DNA from: UBA6115 sp050952935
GTDB taxonomy: Bacteria > Bacillota > Clostridia > Christensenellales > Aristaeellaceae
Assembly: GCA_050952935.1 (NCBI GenBank)
Contig: JBMNLS010000001.1
Span: forward strand, 806,001 to 870,000
Direction of reading: 5' to 3'
Length of the DNA: 64,000 nt
The position numbers and the translations under genes are program-made. Below are positions 8,243-17,432 of the stretch, piece by piece; the first letter of the stretch is position 1, and each line of letters begins with the position of its first letter. Under the pieces are notes generated by a model. It saw nothing but the letters and a program-made list of their open reading frames with translations, was not told where the DNA came from and made no database searches.

Positions 8243-8924
8243 GGTTTACTTCCAGTTTATAGCCAACGCCCCACACCGTGGCGATGGCCCAGTCAGGGTG
8301 GGGGATGGCGTCCAGCTTGGCCCTCAGGCGCTTTACATGGCTGTCCACCGTGCGGGCGTCGCCCAGGTAGTCATAGCCCCAGAGGTCGCTTAAAAGCTTC
8401 TCCCGGGAGAAGACCCGGCCCGGGTTTTGAGCGAAGGTGTAGAGCAGCTCCATCTCCTTTTTGGTGAGGCTGAGGGGTGTGTCATTGACGCTGGCCTCAT
8501 ACTGGCTGAGGTTGACCGTGAGGCTGCCCAGGCGGATGGTCTGGGGGCCTGATTCATCGCGGTTCAGCCGCCTGAGCACCGCCCGCACCCGGGCCATCAC
8601 CACCTCGGGCGAGAAAGGCTTGACAATGTAGTCATCAGCGCCGATATCAAGCCCCATGATCTTTTCAAAATCCTCCCCGCGGGCGGTGATCATGATGACC
8701 GGGGTGTCTCCCTGGGCGCGGATTTGCCGGCAGACCTCAAAGCCATCCACCCGGGGCATCATCACATCCAGCAGCACCACATCGGGTTGGAAGGCGGCGA
8801 AAAGCTTCAGCGCTTCCTCGCCGTTTTGTGCCACGCGGGTTTCACAGCCTTCTTTTTCGCAGTAGAGCCTGAGCACCTCGGCGATCTGGGGGTGGTCATC
8901 GGCAATCAGGGCTTTGATGGGCAT
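8232..8924 (-). CDS. response regulator, OmpR/PhoB family
   Basis: About 230 residues. The receiver domain (1-~115) has the acidic pair ADDH, the phosphoacceptor Asp in VVLLDVMMP (about residue 53), the switch Thr in ITARG and the Lys in IVKPFSPE. The C-terminal winged helix has the family hallmarks LTKKEMELLYTFAQNPGRVFSRE and DARTVDSHVKRLRAKL. Two consecutive ATGs occur (8927 and 8924); AGGAGG is 4 bases from the first and 7 from the second, so 8924 is preferred. It is the first gene of the pair with the kinase and is driven by the promoter at 8971-8999. It presumably controls its own operon and envelope genes, but no binding sites were recognised. Confidence 0.93.
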   Translation of the reverse strand: MPIKALIADDHPQIAEVLRLYCEKEGCETRVAQNGEEALKLFAAFQPDVVLLDVMMPRVDGFEVCRQIRAQGDTPVIMITARGEDFEKIMGLDIGADDYIVKPFSPEVVMARVRAVLRRLNRDESGPQTIRLGSLTVNLSQYEASVNDTPLSLTKKEMELLYTFAQNPGRVFSREKLLSDLWGYDYLGDARTVDSHVKRLRAKLDAIPHPDWAIATVWGVGYKLEVNHEG

Positions 8925-8970
8925 CATAAGGCCTCCTTAAAACTCGCTTTCGCGGAAAATAGCTAACCAT

Positions 8971-8999
8971 ATTATACAAAAGCGTTGCTCCGCTGTAAA
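8971..8999 (-). promoter_or_regulatory. promoter of the two-component operon
   Basis: Minus strand TTTACA (8999-8994), 17-base spacer, TATAAT (8976-8971), about 45 bases upstream of the response regulator start. Confidence 0.75.
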
Positions 9000-9048
9000 C
9001 CCATGAAAAACATAGGCTTTTTTGATATATTAAGCGGGGATTTTCCCT

Positions 9049-9076
9049 TTGAATTTCTACCAAAATATGCTATAAT
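9049..9076 (+). promoter_or_regulatory. gyrB promoter
   Basis: TTGAAT, 16-base spacer, TATAAT in an AT-rich patch that stands out from the GC-rich surroundings. It is divergent from the two-component promoter. Confidence 0.75.
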
Positions 9077-9088
9077 ATAGGGGAAGGG

Positions 9089-9110
9089 AAAAGCGCAGAA
9101 CCGCGCTTTT
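9089..9110 (+). promoter_or_regulatory. hairpin in the gyrB leader
   Basis: AAAAGCGC, 6-base loop, GCGCTTTT: a perfect 8-bp stem starting about 6 bases after the predicted transcription start and ending about 35 bases before the gyrB ATG. The 3' arm ends in four T, so it resembles a short terminator or an mRNA-stabilising 5' hairpin. Confidence 0.5.
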
Positions 9111-9144
9111 CGCCTGTATGGTAATTATGTGTGTGAGGTAAGGT

Positions 9145-11121
9145 ATGACCCAGGATCATTATCAGGATATTTCAGCCATGTCCACCCATGTGGACACGAC
9201 CTATGACGAGAAGGACATCCAGGTGCTGGAGGGGCTGGAGGCGGTGCGCAAGCGGCCGGGCATGTATATCGGCTCCACCGATCCCAACGGCCTGCACCAT
9301 ATGGTGTATGAAATTGTAGACAACGCCGTGGACGAGGCATTGGCCGGCTACTGTGACCATATTCAGGTGCGGCTCCATGCAGACGGCTCGCTGAGCGTGC
9401 AGGACAATGGCCGGGGATTCCCGGTGGGCATCCATCCCAAGCTGGGCCGCCCGGCGGTTGAGGTGTGCCTGACGATGCTGCACGCGGGCGGCAAGTTTGG
9501 CGGGGGTGGATACAAGGTTTCCGGCGGCCTCCACGGGGTGGGCGCCTCAGTAGTGAACGCGCTGTCAAAAAAGCTGACCGTCACCGTGCATCAGCATGGC
9601 AAAATATATGAACAAAGCTATACCCGCGGCAAAATCGACCATGATCTGAAAGTTGTGGGAGACACCGACCGCACCGGAACCACCATCCGCTTCTGGCCCG
9701 ACATCAAGCAGGATGAGCAGGATCATGGCGCTATTTTTGATGTGGGGAGCGATTTCCGCATGGACACGCTCAGCGCGCGCATGCGGGAGATGGCCTTTCT
9801 CAACAAGGGCATCCGCATTGATATCACCGATGAACGGGCAGACCCGGTGGACGCCCGCAGCTTCCACTACGAGGGGGGCATCCGGGAGTTTGTGAAGTTC
9901 CTCAACAAAAACAAGACGGCCCTGTTTGATGAGCCCATCTATATGGAGGGCATTAAAAACCGGGTGGCGGTGGAGGTGGCCCTCCAATACAATGATTCCT
10001 ATCAGGAGAATGTCTATGCCTTTGCCAACAACGTGAGGACGCCTGAGGGCGGAACCCACCTGATCGGCTTTTACGCGGCGCTGACCCGCACCATCAACGA
10101 CTATGGCAGGCGCTACAAGTTCCTCAAGGAAGCGGACGCCAACCTGAAGGGCGAGGATGTCAGGGAGAGCCTGGCGGCGGTGGTATCCGTGAAGCTGGAG
10201 GAGCCCCAGTTTGAGGGGCAGACCAAGTCCAAGCTGGGCAACTCCGAGGTGCGCGGCGTGGTGGACAGCCTGGTGGGTGAGCAGTTGGGCAGTTTTCTGG
10301 AGGAGAACCCTTCCGTGGCTCAGCTGATTTTGGACCGCTGCCTGGGCGCCGCCAGGGCCCGGGAAGCCGCCCGCAAGGCGCGGGAGCTCACCCGGCGCAA
10401 GACGGTGCTTGAAAGCGCCGCTTTGCCCGGCAAGCTGGCCGACTGCTCCGAGACCGACCCCGCCAAGTGCGAGATTTTCCTGGTGGAGGGTAACTCCGCC
10501 GGCGGCTCCGCCAAAACCGGGCGCGACCGGCACTTCCAGGCCATCCTGCCGCTGAGGGGCAAAATTCTGAATGTTGAAAAAACCCGCATTGACCGCATCC
10601 TCATGAATGAGGAGATCAAGAACATGATCACCGCTTTTGGCTGCGGCATCGGCGAGGAATTTGATTTGAGCAAGCTTCGCTATCACCGCATCGTCTGCAT
10701 GACGGATGCGGACGTGGACGGGGCCCATATCCGGGTGCTGCTGCTGACTTTCTTCTACCGCTATATGCGCCCGCTGGTTGAAAAAGGCTTTGTGTACATC
10801 GCCATGCCGCCCCTTTACAAGGTGACCAGGGGCAAGATGGAGCGTTATGTGTATGACGACGCGGCGCTGGAAAAACTGCTGGACGAAATTGGCAGGGAGC
10901 CCAAGCCCGAGCTGCAGCGCTACAAGGGCCTGGGGGAGATGTCCTCAGAGCAGCTGTGGGTGACCACCATGAACCCGGAAACCCGCACCATGATGCAGGT
11001 GACGGTGTCTGACGCCATCGCGGCAGATGAGACCTTTACCCTCTTGATGGGCGACCAGGTGGAGCCCAGGCGGGAGTTTATCGAGCAGAACTACGACATG
11101 GTCGCCGACCTTGACATTTAA
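9145..11121 (+). CDS. gyrB: DNA gyrase subunit B
   Basis: 658 residues, the usual length for Gram-positive GyrB. The N-terminal GHKL ATPase domain begins with EGLEAVRKRPGMYIGST and contains YEIVDNAVDEALAG and HAGGKFGGGGYKVSGGLHGV. The TOPRIM domain shows LVEGNSAGGSAKTGRDR and the metal-binding DADVDGAHIR. The C-terminal domain ends with LQRYKGLGEMS and the EPRREFIEQN segment. With GyrA it forms the A2B2 gyrase that introduces negative supercoils at the cost of ATP. The start at 9145 has GAGGTAAGGT upstream; an internal ATG at 9178 has no ribosome site. gyrA follows after 18 bases. dnaA, dnaN and recF are not in the flanks seen here. Confidence 0.97.
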   Translation: MTQDHYQDISAMSTHVDTTYDEKDIQVLEGLEAVRKRPGMYIGSTDPNGLHHMVYEIVDNAVDEALAGYCDHIQVRLHADGSLSVQDNGRGFPVGIHPKLGRPAVEVCLTMLHAGGKFGGGGYKVSGGLHGVGASVVNALSKKLTVTVHQHGKIYEQSYTRGKIDHDLKVVGDTDRTGTTIRFWPDIKQDEQDHGAIFDVGSDFRMDTLSARMREMAFLNKGIRIDITDERADPVDARSFHYEGGIREFVKFLNKNKTALFDEPIYMEGIKNRVAVEVALQYNDSYQENVYAFANNVRTPEGGTHLIGFYAALTRTINDYGRRYKFLKEADANLKGEDVRESLAAVVSVKLEEPQFEGQTKSKLGNSEVRGVVDSLVGEQLGSFLEENPSVAQLILDRCLGAARAREAARKARELTRRKTVLESAALPGKLADCSETDPAKCEIFLVEGNSAGGSAKTGRDRHFQAILPLRGKILNVEKTRIDRILMNEEIKNMITAFGCGIGEEFDLSKLRYHRIVCMTDADVDGAHIRVLLLTFFYRYMRPLVEKGFVYIAMPPLYKVTRGKMERYVYDDAALEKLLDEIGREPKPELQRYKGLGEMSSEQLWVTTMNPETRTMMQVTVSDAIAADETFTLLMGDQVEPRREFIEQNYDMVADLDI

Positions 11122-11139
11122 GAAAAGATAGGACAGAAC

Positions 11140-13647
11140 ATGAGCGATATTCAAGACAGGCTGTTATCCACGGAGCTGGAAACCGAGGTAAAACGCTCCT
11201 TTATCGCCTATTCCATGGCGGTGATCATCAACCGGGCGTTGCCGGATGTGCGGGATGGCTTAAAGCCGGTGCACCGGCGCATCCTCTACGCCATGAACGA
11301 GCTGGGGATGACCAGCGACAAGCCCTACCGCAAAAGCGCCCGCATTGTGGGTGATGTGCTGGGCAAGTACCACCCCCATGGTGAATCCAGCGTCTATGAC
11401 GCCATGGTGCGCCTGGCGCAGGATTTTTCCATCCGCTATATGCTGGTGGATGGCCAGGGTAACTTCGGTTCCGTGGACGGCGACCAGGCGGCCGCCATGC
11501 GCTACACCGAGGCGCGCATGTCCAAGATCGCCGGGCATCTGATAGGCGAGATCGACAAGGACACGGTGGATTTCTACCCCAACTTTGATGAAACCCTGAT
11601 GCAGCCAACGGTGCTGCCCAGCCGCTTTCCCAATCTGCTGGTGAACGGCTCCTCCGGCATCGCCGTGGGCATGGCCACCAATATTCCCCCCCACAACCTG
11701 GGGGAGGTGATTGACGGCACCATCGCCATGATCGATAACCCGGACATCACCCTGGATGAGATGATGGAGCATATCCAGGGCCCGGACTTCCCCACCGGGG
11801 GCATCATCCTGGGCCGGGCAGGCCTGCGGGAAGCTTATTTTACCGGCCGGGGCCGCATCATCGTGCGGGCGAAAAGCGAGGTGGAGACGCTGCCCAATGG
11901 CCGCAGCCGCATCATCGTGACGGAGCTGCCCTACATGGTGAACAAGGCGCGCCTCATCACCAAAATCGCGGAATTGGTGCATGATAAGCGACTGGAGGGC
12001 ATCAGCGACATCCGGGACGAGTCCGACCGGGAGGGCATGCGCATTGTCATTGAACTCAAGCGTGACGCCCAGAGCAGCGTTGTGCTTAGCTTTCTCTACA
12101 AGCACACCCAGATGCAGGATACCTTTGGCGCGATCATGCTGGCGCTGGTTGACGGGCAGCCCCGTGTGCTGACGCTTAAGGAAATGGTTCACCACTACAT
12201 CCGCCATCAGGAGGAGGTGGTGACCAGGCGCACCCGCTATGACCTGGACCGTTCCCTGGCCCGCGCCCATATTTTGGAGGGGCTGCTGAAGGCCCTTGAC
12301 CATATTGACGAGATCGTGAAGCTGATCCGTACCTCCAGGGACACGGCGGAGGCGAAGGAAGGCCTGATCAGCATCTTTGGGTTCAGTGAAAAGCAGGCCC
12401 AGGCGATTTTGGATATGCGCCTGGCCAGGCTGACCAGTCTGGAGGCCGACAAGCTGCAGGCGGAGTATGACGAGCTGCAGCGCACCATTGCCCACCTCAA
12501 CAGCATCCTGGCTGACCGGCAGAAGCTGCTGAGCGTGATCAAAGAAGAGCTGCAACAAATCAGGGACAGGTATTCCGATGCGCGGCGCACGGAAATATCC
12601 CTGATTCACGGCGAGATCGACTATGAAGACCTGATCCCCAAGGACGACATGGTGGTGACGCTGTCTCACTTTGGCTATGTGAAGCGATTGCCCCAGTCCA
12701 CCTACCGCTCCCAGAACCGGGGCGGCAAGGGCATCAGCGCCACGGGCCTTCGGGAAGAGGACTATGTGGAGCAGATTTTCACCGTCCATTCCCATGACGA
12801 CCTGCTGTTTTTCACCGACCGGGGCCGGGCCTATAACGTAAAATGCTTTGAGATTCCGGAGGCTTCCCGCACGGCCCGGGGCACGGCCATTGTGAATGTA
12901 CTGCCGCTGATGGCGGATGAAAAGGTGACCGGCATGATCCCCGTGCCCAAGGAAGACCGGGACAGTCAGTTCCTGATCATGGCCACGAAAAACGGTCTCA
13001 TCAAAAAAACCAGCCTGCGGGAATACCGCAACATCAGACGGGCAGGGCTGATTGCGATCACCCTCAGGGAGGATGATCTTCTTATTGGCGCCGTGCTGAC
13101 CGAAGGCGACAGCGAGGTCATGGTGGGCACGCGCTGGGGTCAGGCTATCCGGTTTGAGGATGAGCAGATCCGCGCCTCTGGCCGCACCAGCATGGGTGTG
13201 CGCTCCATCCGGCTGGCTAAACATGATGAGGTGATCTCCCTGGCGCTGGTGGAGGAAGGGGCGGAGGTGCTGTGTGTGTCCGAGCTGGGCTATGGAAAGC
13301 GCAGCGACCCAAGCCTGTTCCGTGCCCAGGGCCGGGGCGGCAAGGGCATCAAAGCCATGAATGTGACGGAGAAAACGGGCCCCCTGGCGGCGCTTCTGAT
13401 GGTGCAGCCGGAGGAGGACATCATGGTGATCACCGATGACGGCACCATTATCCGCGTGCCCGCTGAAACCATCCGGCAAACCGGCCGCGCCGCCCAGGGG
13501 GTGCGCATCATGCGGGTGGCGGAGGGCAGCAAAATTGTGGACGTAGACCGCGCTGAGGCGGAAGAGGAGGGGGAAGAGATTTTGCTCCCTGAGGAAAACG
13601 GGGAAGCGGCGCTTGAGGAAGACGCCACCGACGATACCAATTTGTAA
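11140..13647 (+). CDS. gyrA: DNA gyrase subunit A
   Basis: 835 residues. The breakage-reunion domain starts at residue 1; the catalytic tyrosine is Tyr122 in AAAMRYTEARM, the same number as in E. coli. The quinolone-determining stretch reads HPHGESSVYD, keeping Ser83 and Asp87, the susceptible-type residues. The C-terminal beta-pinwheel carries the GyrA box QNRGGKG, which marks the protein as GyrA rather than ParC. The sequence GRGGKGIKAMN lies in a later blade. The tail is strongly acidic (EEEGEEILLPEEN...). Asp/Glu-rich tails are known to modulate wrapping in some gyrases. It is cotranscribed with gyrB. Confidence 0.97.
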   Translation: MSDIQDRLLSTELETEVKRSFIAYSMAVIINRALPDVRDGLKPVHRRILYAMNELGMTSDKPYRKSARIVGDVLGKYHPHGESSVYDAMVRLAQDFSIRYMLVDGQGNFGSVDGDQAAAMRYTEARMSKIAGHLIGEIDKDTVDFYPNFDETLMQPTVLPSRFPNLLVNGSSGIAVGMATNIPPHNLGEVIDGTIAMIDNPDITLDEMMEHIQGPDFPTGGIILGRAGLREAYFTGRGRIIVRAKSEVETLPNGRSRIIVTELPYMVNKARLITKIAELVHDKRLEGISDIRDESDREGMRIVIELKRDAQSSVVLSFLYKHTQMQDTFGAIMLALVDGQPRVLTLKEMVHHYIRHQEEVVTRRTRYDLDRSLARAHILEGLLKALDHIDEIVKLIRTSRDTAEAKEGLISIFGFSEKQAQAILDMRLARLTSLEADKLQAEYDELQRTIAHLNSILADRQKLLSVIKEELQQIRDRYSDARRTEISLIHGEIDYEDLIPKDDMVVTLSHFGYVKRLPQSTYRSQNRGGKGISATGLREEDYVEQIFTVHSHDDLLFFTDRGRAYNVKCFEIPEASRTARGTAIVNVLPLMADEKVTGMIPVPKEDRDSQFLIMATKNGLIKKTSLREYRNIRRAGLIAITLREDDLLIGAVLTEGDSEVMVGTRWGQAIRFEDEQIRASGRTSMGVRSIRLAKHDEVISLALVEEGAEVLCVSELGYGKRSDPSLFRAQGRGGKGIKAMNVTEKTGPLAALLMVQPEEDIMVITDDGTIIRVPAETIRQTGRAAQGVRIMRVAEGSKIVDVDRAEAEEEGEEILLPEENGEAALEEDATDDTNL

Positions 13648-13678
13648 GGATATGACAAGAATTTTTGAGGATGGGGAA

Positions 13679-13713
13679 CGGGGAGGGAACTTTTTGCGAA
13701 AAGTTCTTTCCCC
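13679..13713. terminator. hairpin after gyrA
   Basis: GAACTTTT TGCG AAAAGTTC forms an 8-bp stem, extended by a GGGGAGG / CTTTCCCC outer pairing. It sits between gyrA and the flippase gene. No T-run follows, so it may act as a processing or partial termination site rather than a full terminator. Confidence 0.4.
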
Positions 13714-13737
13714 GCCATCGTTTCCCCTGCCAATCGC

Positions 13738-15315
13738 ATGACAAAGAAGCAGCGTTCCCTGATCGGGGGCATCTCCATCTTGGGCTTTGCGGGCCTGATC
13801 TGCAAAGTGGTGGGGGTGCTGTACCGCATTCCGCTGGCCAACCACATCGGTTCAGCCGGGATGGGGGTATACAACCAGGTGTTCCCCACCTACAACCTGA
13901 TGCTGGCGGTGTCCTCCGCGGGCATCCCCGTGGCGATTTCGCGGATGGTGGCGGGCAATCTGGCCCAGGGGCATGCCAGAAGCGCCAGAAGGACCTTCCG
14001 CATAGCGCTGGTGCTGTTAAGCGCCCTGGGGTTTATCAGCACGCTGGTGATGGTTCTTTTCAGCGTGCGTTTTGCCCAGGCCACGGGCACCGAGGGCTCC
14101 AGGGCCGGGTTCATCATGATAGCGCCCAGCCTGTTTTTTGTGTGCGTGATGAGCGCTTTCCGGGGCTATATGCAGGGCCAGCGGCGTATGTGGCCTACGG
14201 CCATCAGCCAGCTGATTGAACAGGTGGGCAAGGTGGCCGTTGCGCTGCCTCTGGCGTATATGGGGATGGAGCGGGGCGGCTATGTGCTGGGGGCGGCAGG
14301 GGCTCTGCTGGGCACCAGCATCGCTGAAGGCGTAGCGTTGATGTACATGGTGGTGGACTACTGGACGGTGGAGCCGGGGATGGCCCGGGCCGTTCGGCGG
14401 GATACCTCCGCCCCTATGGGGAGAAAAGCCATTGCCCGGGAGCTGCTGGTGACGGCTATTCCCATCACCATCGGGGCCAGCATTGTGCCCCTGGCGGGGG
14501 CGGTGGACAGCTTTATGCTGGTGCGGCAGATGAAGGTGTATCTGCCGGAGGTGGAGGCGCTGTCCCGCTACGGCATCTATGGGCTGGTGCTGTCGCTGAT
14601 CAATGTGCCCACGGCGCTTGCCATGGCCATGTCCTCCAACCTGGTGCCCGCGATTTCCGCAAAGCGGGCCCGACAGGATCAGGAAGGGGTCAGGCGGGAC
14701 GCGGCGACGGGCATCCGCATGGCCATGGTGGTGGGGCTGCCCAGTTCCGTGGGCATGAGCCTGCTGGCTCATCCCATCCTGACGCTGTTGTTTGGCCGGG
14801 AATACAGCGCGGAACAGCTGCGGATGGGGGCTGATCTTTTGCAAATCAGCTCGCTTACCATTGTGGTGTTCACCCTGGTGCAGGCCACCAGCGGGATTTT
14901 GCAGGGGATGCGCAAGCAGCGCATTCCCATGTACACGCTGGCAGCGGGGATTGTGGTGAAAATCGCCATCAACTACACGGCGGTGAACCGGCCGGAGATC
15001 AACATCGGGGGCGCGCCCTATGCCTCGCTGGCCTGTTATCTCCTAAGCGGCGGACTGAACCTGTATTATGTGATGAGGTATACGGGGCTCAGCTGGAGCT
15101 GGCGGGAGATGGCCTTAAAACCGGGGTTTGCGACCCTGGTGATGGCGCTGCCGGTGGCGCTTGTCAATCATCTGATGGGTGAACGGTTGGGGCGCAGCTG
15201 GCTTCTGATGGGGATGGTGCTGGCGGCGGCGGTGGCGGTTTACATGTTGGCGGTGCTTAAAACAGGGGCTGTCCGCCGCAGTGAGCTGCCGGGCCGCCTG
15301 AGCGGGAGGAAATAA
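13738..15315 (+). CDS. polysaccharide/lipid flippase, SpoVB-like (MOP superfamily)
   Basis: 525 residues with about 14 hydrophobic segments, of the MATE/MOP exporter superfamily (polysaccharide biosynthesis / SpoVB-YabM type). The N-terminus KVVGVLYRIPLANHIGSAGMG, followed by YNLMLAVSSAGIPVAISRMV, is diagnostic. SpoVB-type proteins are lipid-linked precursor flippases; B. subtilis SpoVB works in spore cortex synthesis and YabM-type relatives stand next to yabN. The gene lies directly before mazG (2 bases), matching the conserved yabM-yabN order. No good ribosome site precedes the ATG, although the start matches the family. Substrate is unproven. Confidence 0.88.
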   Translation: MTKKQRSLIGGISILGFAGLICKVVGVLYRIPLANHIGSAGMGVYNQVFPTYNLMLAVSSAGIPVAISRMVAGNLAQGHARSARRTFRIALVLLSALGFISTLVMVLFSVRFAQATGTEGSRAGFIMIAPSLFFVCVMSAFRGYMQGQRRMWPTAISQLIEQVGKVAVALPLAYMGMERGGYVLGAAGALLGTSIAEGVALMYMVVDYWTVEPGMARAVRRDTSAPMGRKAIARELLVTAIPITIGASIVPLAGAVDSFMLVRQMKVYLPEVEALSRYGIYGLVLSLINVPTALAMAMSSNLVPAISAKRARQDQEGVRRDAATGIRMAMVVGLPSSVGMSLLAHPILTLLFGREYSAEQLRMGADLLQISSLTIVVFTLVQATSGILQGMRKQRIPMYTLAAGIVVKIAINYTAVNRPEINIGGAPYASLACYLLSGGLNLYYVMRYTGLSWSWREMALKPGFATLVMALPVALVNHLMGERLGRSWLLMGMVLAAAVAVYMLAVLKTGAVRRSELPGRLSGRK

Positions 15316-15317
15316 GC

Positions 15318-16745
15318 ATGCATACGATCACCATAGCGCCCCTGGGGCCGGGGCATCCGGATCTGATGACCCTGGGCGCCTTCAAACAGATGAAAAAGGC
15401 GGGCTGCCTAGTGCTGCGCACAGCGCGGCATGGGGCGGTGAAAATGCTGGATGAGGAGGGAATCGGGTATCAAAGCCTTGATCATCTCCATGATGAAAGC
15501 GCTGATTTTGATGAATTTTCAAAAGCCGCGGCGGAGGCCGTGATGGCGCTGGCAAAGACCCGGGCGGTGACCTATGCCGTGGCTGACCCGGCGCGGGATG
15601 AAACGGTGCGACGGCTATGGGAAATGGCGGGGGACAGGCTGCGGGTGCTGCCGGGGGTGGCGCTGGAAGCGCCGTTCACAGCCCAGGCAGCGCTAAAAGG
15701 GCCGGTTTTGGTATCAAGCGCCATGGAGCTGGAGGCCCATAACGCCCAGCAGCCCCTGGCGGTGGTGGAGCTTGACAGCCGGGTGCTGGCAGGGGATGTG
15801 AAGCTGAAGCTGCTGCCGCTTTATGGCGCGGAGGCCCGGGTGCTGTTTTTTGCCCCGGGGGAGCAGGCGGCGCGCGAGGGCACATGGATAAGGCTGGAGG
15901 ACATTGACCGGCAGAAAAAGTATGACCACACGGTGGGCTTTGTGGTGCTGCCGGAGGCGCTGCTTGAAAAGACCTGCTTTGACGCGGAGGATCTGCTTTC
16001 CATCATGAAAACGCTGCGGGGGCCTGAGGGCTGCCCCTGGGACAAGAAGCAAACCCACCAGAGCCTGGCCAAATACCTGGTGGAGGAAGCCCACGAGGCG
16101 GCGGCGGAGCTGACGGCAGGGGACTGGGAGCATGCCGCGGAGGAGCTGGGGGATGTGTTTTTGCAGCTGGCCTTTAACGCCGTGGTGGGGGAGGAGCAGG
16201 GCACCCTCAGCTGGGGGGAGATGCTGAAAAGCATCTGTGAGAAATTGATCCGCCGCCATCCCCACATCTTTGGGGAGATGCAGCTGGAAACGGCGGAGGA
16301 TGTGAAGACCACCTGGGACGAGATTAAAAAGGCTGAACATGGGGAAAAAAGCCCCGGGGAGGCGATGCTGGCGGTGCCCACTTCTTTTCCCGCCATCATG
16401 CGGGCGGAAAAGGTGCAGAGCGCTGCGGCCAAGGTGGGCTTTGACTGGGAGGAGGCCGTCCAGGCCCTTGACAAGGTGGGAGAAGAGGCGGAGGAACTGC
16501 GCCAGGTAATGGGAAACCCTGATAAAGCGCTGGAAGAATTGGGCGATCTGTTCTTTTCCTGCGTCAACACAGCGCGCTTGATGGGCATTTCGGGCGACCA
16601 GGCTTTACATCTGGCCACCGAAAAGTTCATTAAACGCTTTTTATGGATGGAAAATGCCGTAAAATCAGACAAAAAAGCGTTAAAAATGTTGACAAGTCAT
16701 GAAATGGGGGTATACTGGGAAAGAAGTAAAATGAAGGTACAGTAG
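15318..16745 (+). CDS. mazG: tetrapyrrole-methylase-like / MazG NTP pyrophosphohydrolase fusion (YabN type)
   Basis: 475 residues. The N-terminal ~215 residues resemble the tetrapyrrole (corrin/porphyrin) methylase fold (ITIAPLGPGHPDLMTLGAF) and the C-terminal part is MazG. The first MazG motif is LRGPEGCPWDKKQTHQSL with EEAHEAAAEL and EELGDVFLQ. A second repeat has GFDWEEAVQALDKVGEEAEEL and LEELGDLFFSCVN. MazG hydrolyses noncanonical NTPs to NMP and pyrophosphate. This two-domain form is the YabN type of Bacillota. The hup promoter lies inside its 3' end. It ends in TAG, showing that amber is a normal stop in this genome. Confidence 0.93.
   Translation: MHTITIAPLGPGHPDLMTLGAFKQMKKAGCLVLRTARHGAVKMLDEEGIGYQSLDHLHDESADFDEFSKAAAEAVMALAKTRAVTYAVADPARDETVRRLWEMAGDRLRVLPGVALEAPFTAQAALKGPVLVSSAMELEAHNAQQPLAVVELDSRVLAGDVKLKLLPLYGAEARVLFFAPGEQAAREGTWIRLEDIDRQKKYDHTVGFVVLPEALLEKTCFDAEDLLSIMKTLRGPEGCPWDKKQTHQSLAKYLVEEAHEAAAELTAGDWEHAAEELGDVFLQLAFNAVVGEEQGTLSWGEMLKSICEKLIRRHPHIFGEMQLETAEDVKTTWDEIKKAEHGEKSPGEAMLAVPTSFPAIMRAEKVQSAAAKVGFDWEEAVQALDKVGEEAEELRQVMGNPDKALEELGDLFFSCVNTARLMGISGDQALHLATEKFIKRFLWMENAVKSDKKALKMLTSHEMGVYWERSKMKVQ
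16689..16716 (+). promoter_or_regulatory. hup promoter inside mazG 3' end
   Basis: TTGACA, 16-base spacer, TATACT, located about 60 bases upstream of the HU start and within the last codons of mazG. It allows high independent expression of HU. Confidence 0.75.
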
Positions 16746-16778
16746 TTTTGCTCTCATCAACGAATTTGGAGGTAGCAC

Positions 16779-17051
16779 ATGAATAAGACTGAACTGATCG
16801 CCGCTGTGGCCAAAGCAACCGAGATGAAGAAAGTGGACGCCGATAAGGCAGTCAACGCTGTTCTTTCCACCATTCAGGAGACCCTGAAGAAGGGCGAGAA
16901 GGTTCAGCTGATTGGCTTTGGCACCTTTGAAGCCAAGAAGCGTCCCGCCCGCACCGCCCGCAACCCCCGCACTGGCGAGCCCATCAAGGTCCAGGCTTCC
17001 AAAGCCCCCACCTTCAAGGCCAGCAAGACCTTCAAGGACGCGCTCAACTAA
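16779..17051 (+). CDS. hup: DNA-binding protein HU
   Basis: 90 residues, the standard HU length. It begins MNKTELIAAVAKATEM; the DNA-arm hallmark is GFGTFEAKKRPARTARNPRTG followed by KVQASKAPTFKASKTFKDALN. HU dimers bend and compact DNA without sequence specificity. GGAGGTAGCAC before the ATG is a strong ribosome site. Codon choice is strongly biased toward GC-ending codons, as expected for an abundant protein. It has its own promoter and is followed by a terminator at 17071. Its position between mazG and rqcP is the arrangement conserved in Clostridia. Confidence 0.97.
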   Translation: MNKTELIAAVAKATEMKKVDADKAVNAVLSTIQETLKKGEKVQLIGFGTFEAKKRPARTARNPRTGEPIKVQASKAPTFKASKTFKDALN

Positions 17052-17070
17052 TTGGCGCTTGATCCACCAG

Positions 17071-17102
17071 GCTGCGGTGCGCTGAATGGCCCGCAGCTTT
17101 TT
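17071..17102 (+). terminator. hup terminator
   Basis: GCTGCGG, 13-base loop, CCGCAGC followed by TTTTT. It lies between hup and rqcP and probably reduces but does not abolish readthrough into rqcP, which has no obvious promoter. Confidence 0.7.
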
Positions 17103-17126
17103 CATTATTCATCAAAAGGAGCTTCT

Positions 17127-17402
17127 ATGCGGCTGGACAAGTTTTTAAAGGTATCCCGCATCATCAAGCGCAGAACTGTGGCCAAGGAGGCCTGTGACGG
17201 CGGCCGGGTGAGCCTCAATGGCCGGGTGGCCAAGGCTGGGGCCGAGGTCAAGGAAGGGGACATGATGGAAATCCGCTTTGGCAGCCGCATGGGCCGGTAT
17301 GAGGTGACGCGGCTGGCGGAAACGGTCAGGAAAGAAGAGGCGGCGGAGATGTACCGCGTGCTGCAGGAGGATGAGGGGATGCTGACGGAGCGCAACGCTT
17401 AA
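17127..17402 (+). CDS. rqcP: S4-domain ribosome quality-control protein RqcP
   Basis: 91 residues from ATG 17127, which has AAAGGAG 5 bases upstream; a longer in-frame reading to 17052 has no ribosome site. The S4 RNA-binding domain spans the whole N-terminal half (MRLDKFLKVSRIIKRRTVAKEACDGG, then VSLNGRVAKAGAEVKEGDMMEIRFG). In B. subtilis the homologue (YabO) works with RqcH on stalled 50S subunits in alanine tailing. The gene order mazG-hup-rqcP supports orthology over heat-shock protein 15-type relatives. yabP/yabQ/divIC, which often follow, are absent here. Confidence 0.9.
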   Translation: MRLDKFLKVSRIIKRRTVAKEACDGGRVSLNGRVAKAGAEVKEGDMMEIRFGSRMGRYEVTRLAETVRKEEAAEMYRVLQEDEGMLTERNA

Positions 17403-17432
17403 GGCTGTGGATGGCGTTAAAGGGGGTAGACC

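Noticed and set aside
10000..11121. Topoisomerase IV (parE/parC) instead of gyrase
   Set aside because: The A subunit carries the GyrA box QNRGGKG in its C-terminal domain, which ParC lacks.
11260..13845. 861-codon open frame on the minus strand
   Set aside because: It is antisense to gyrA, rich in His/Gln as expected from complementing a GC-rich gene, and has no family resemblance.
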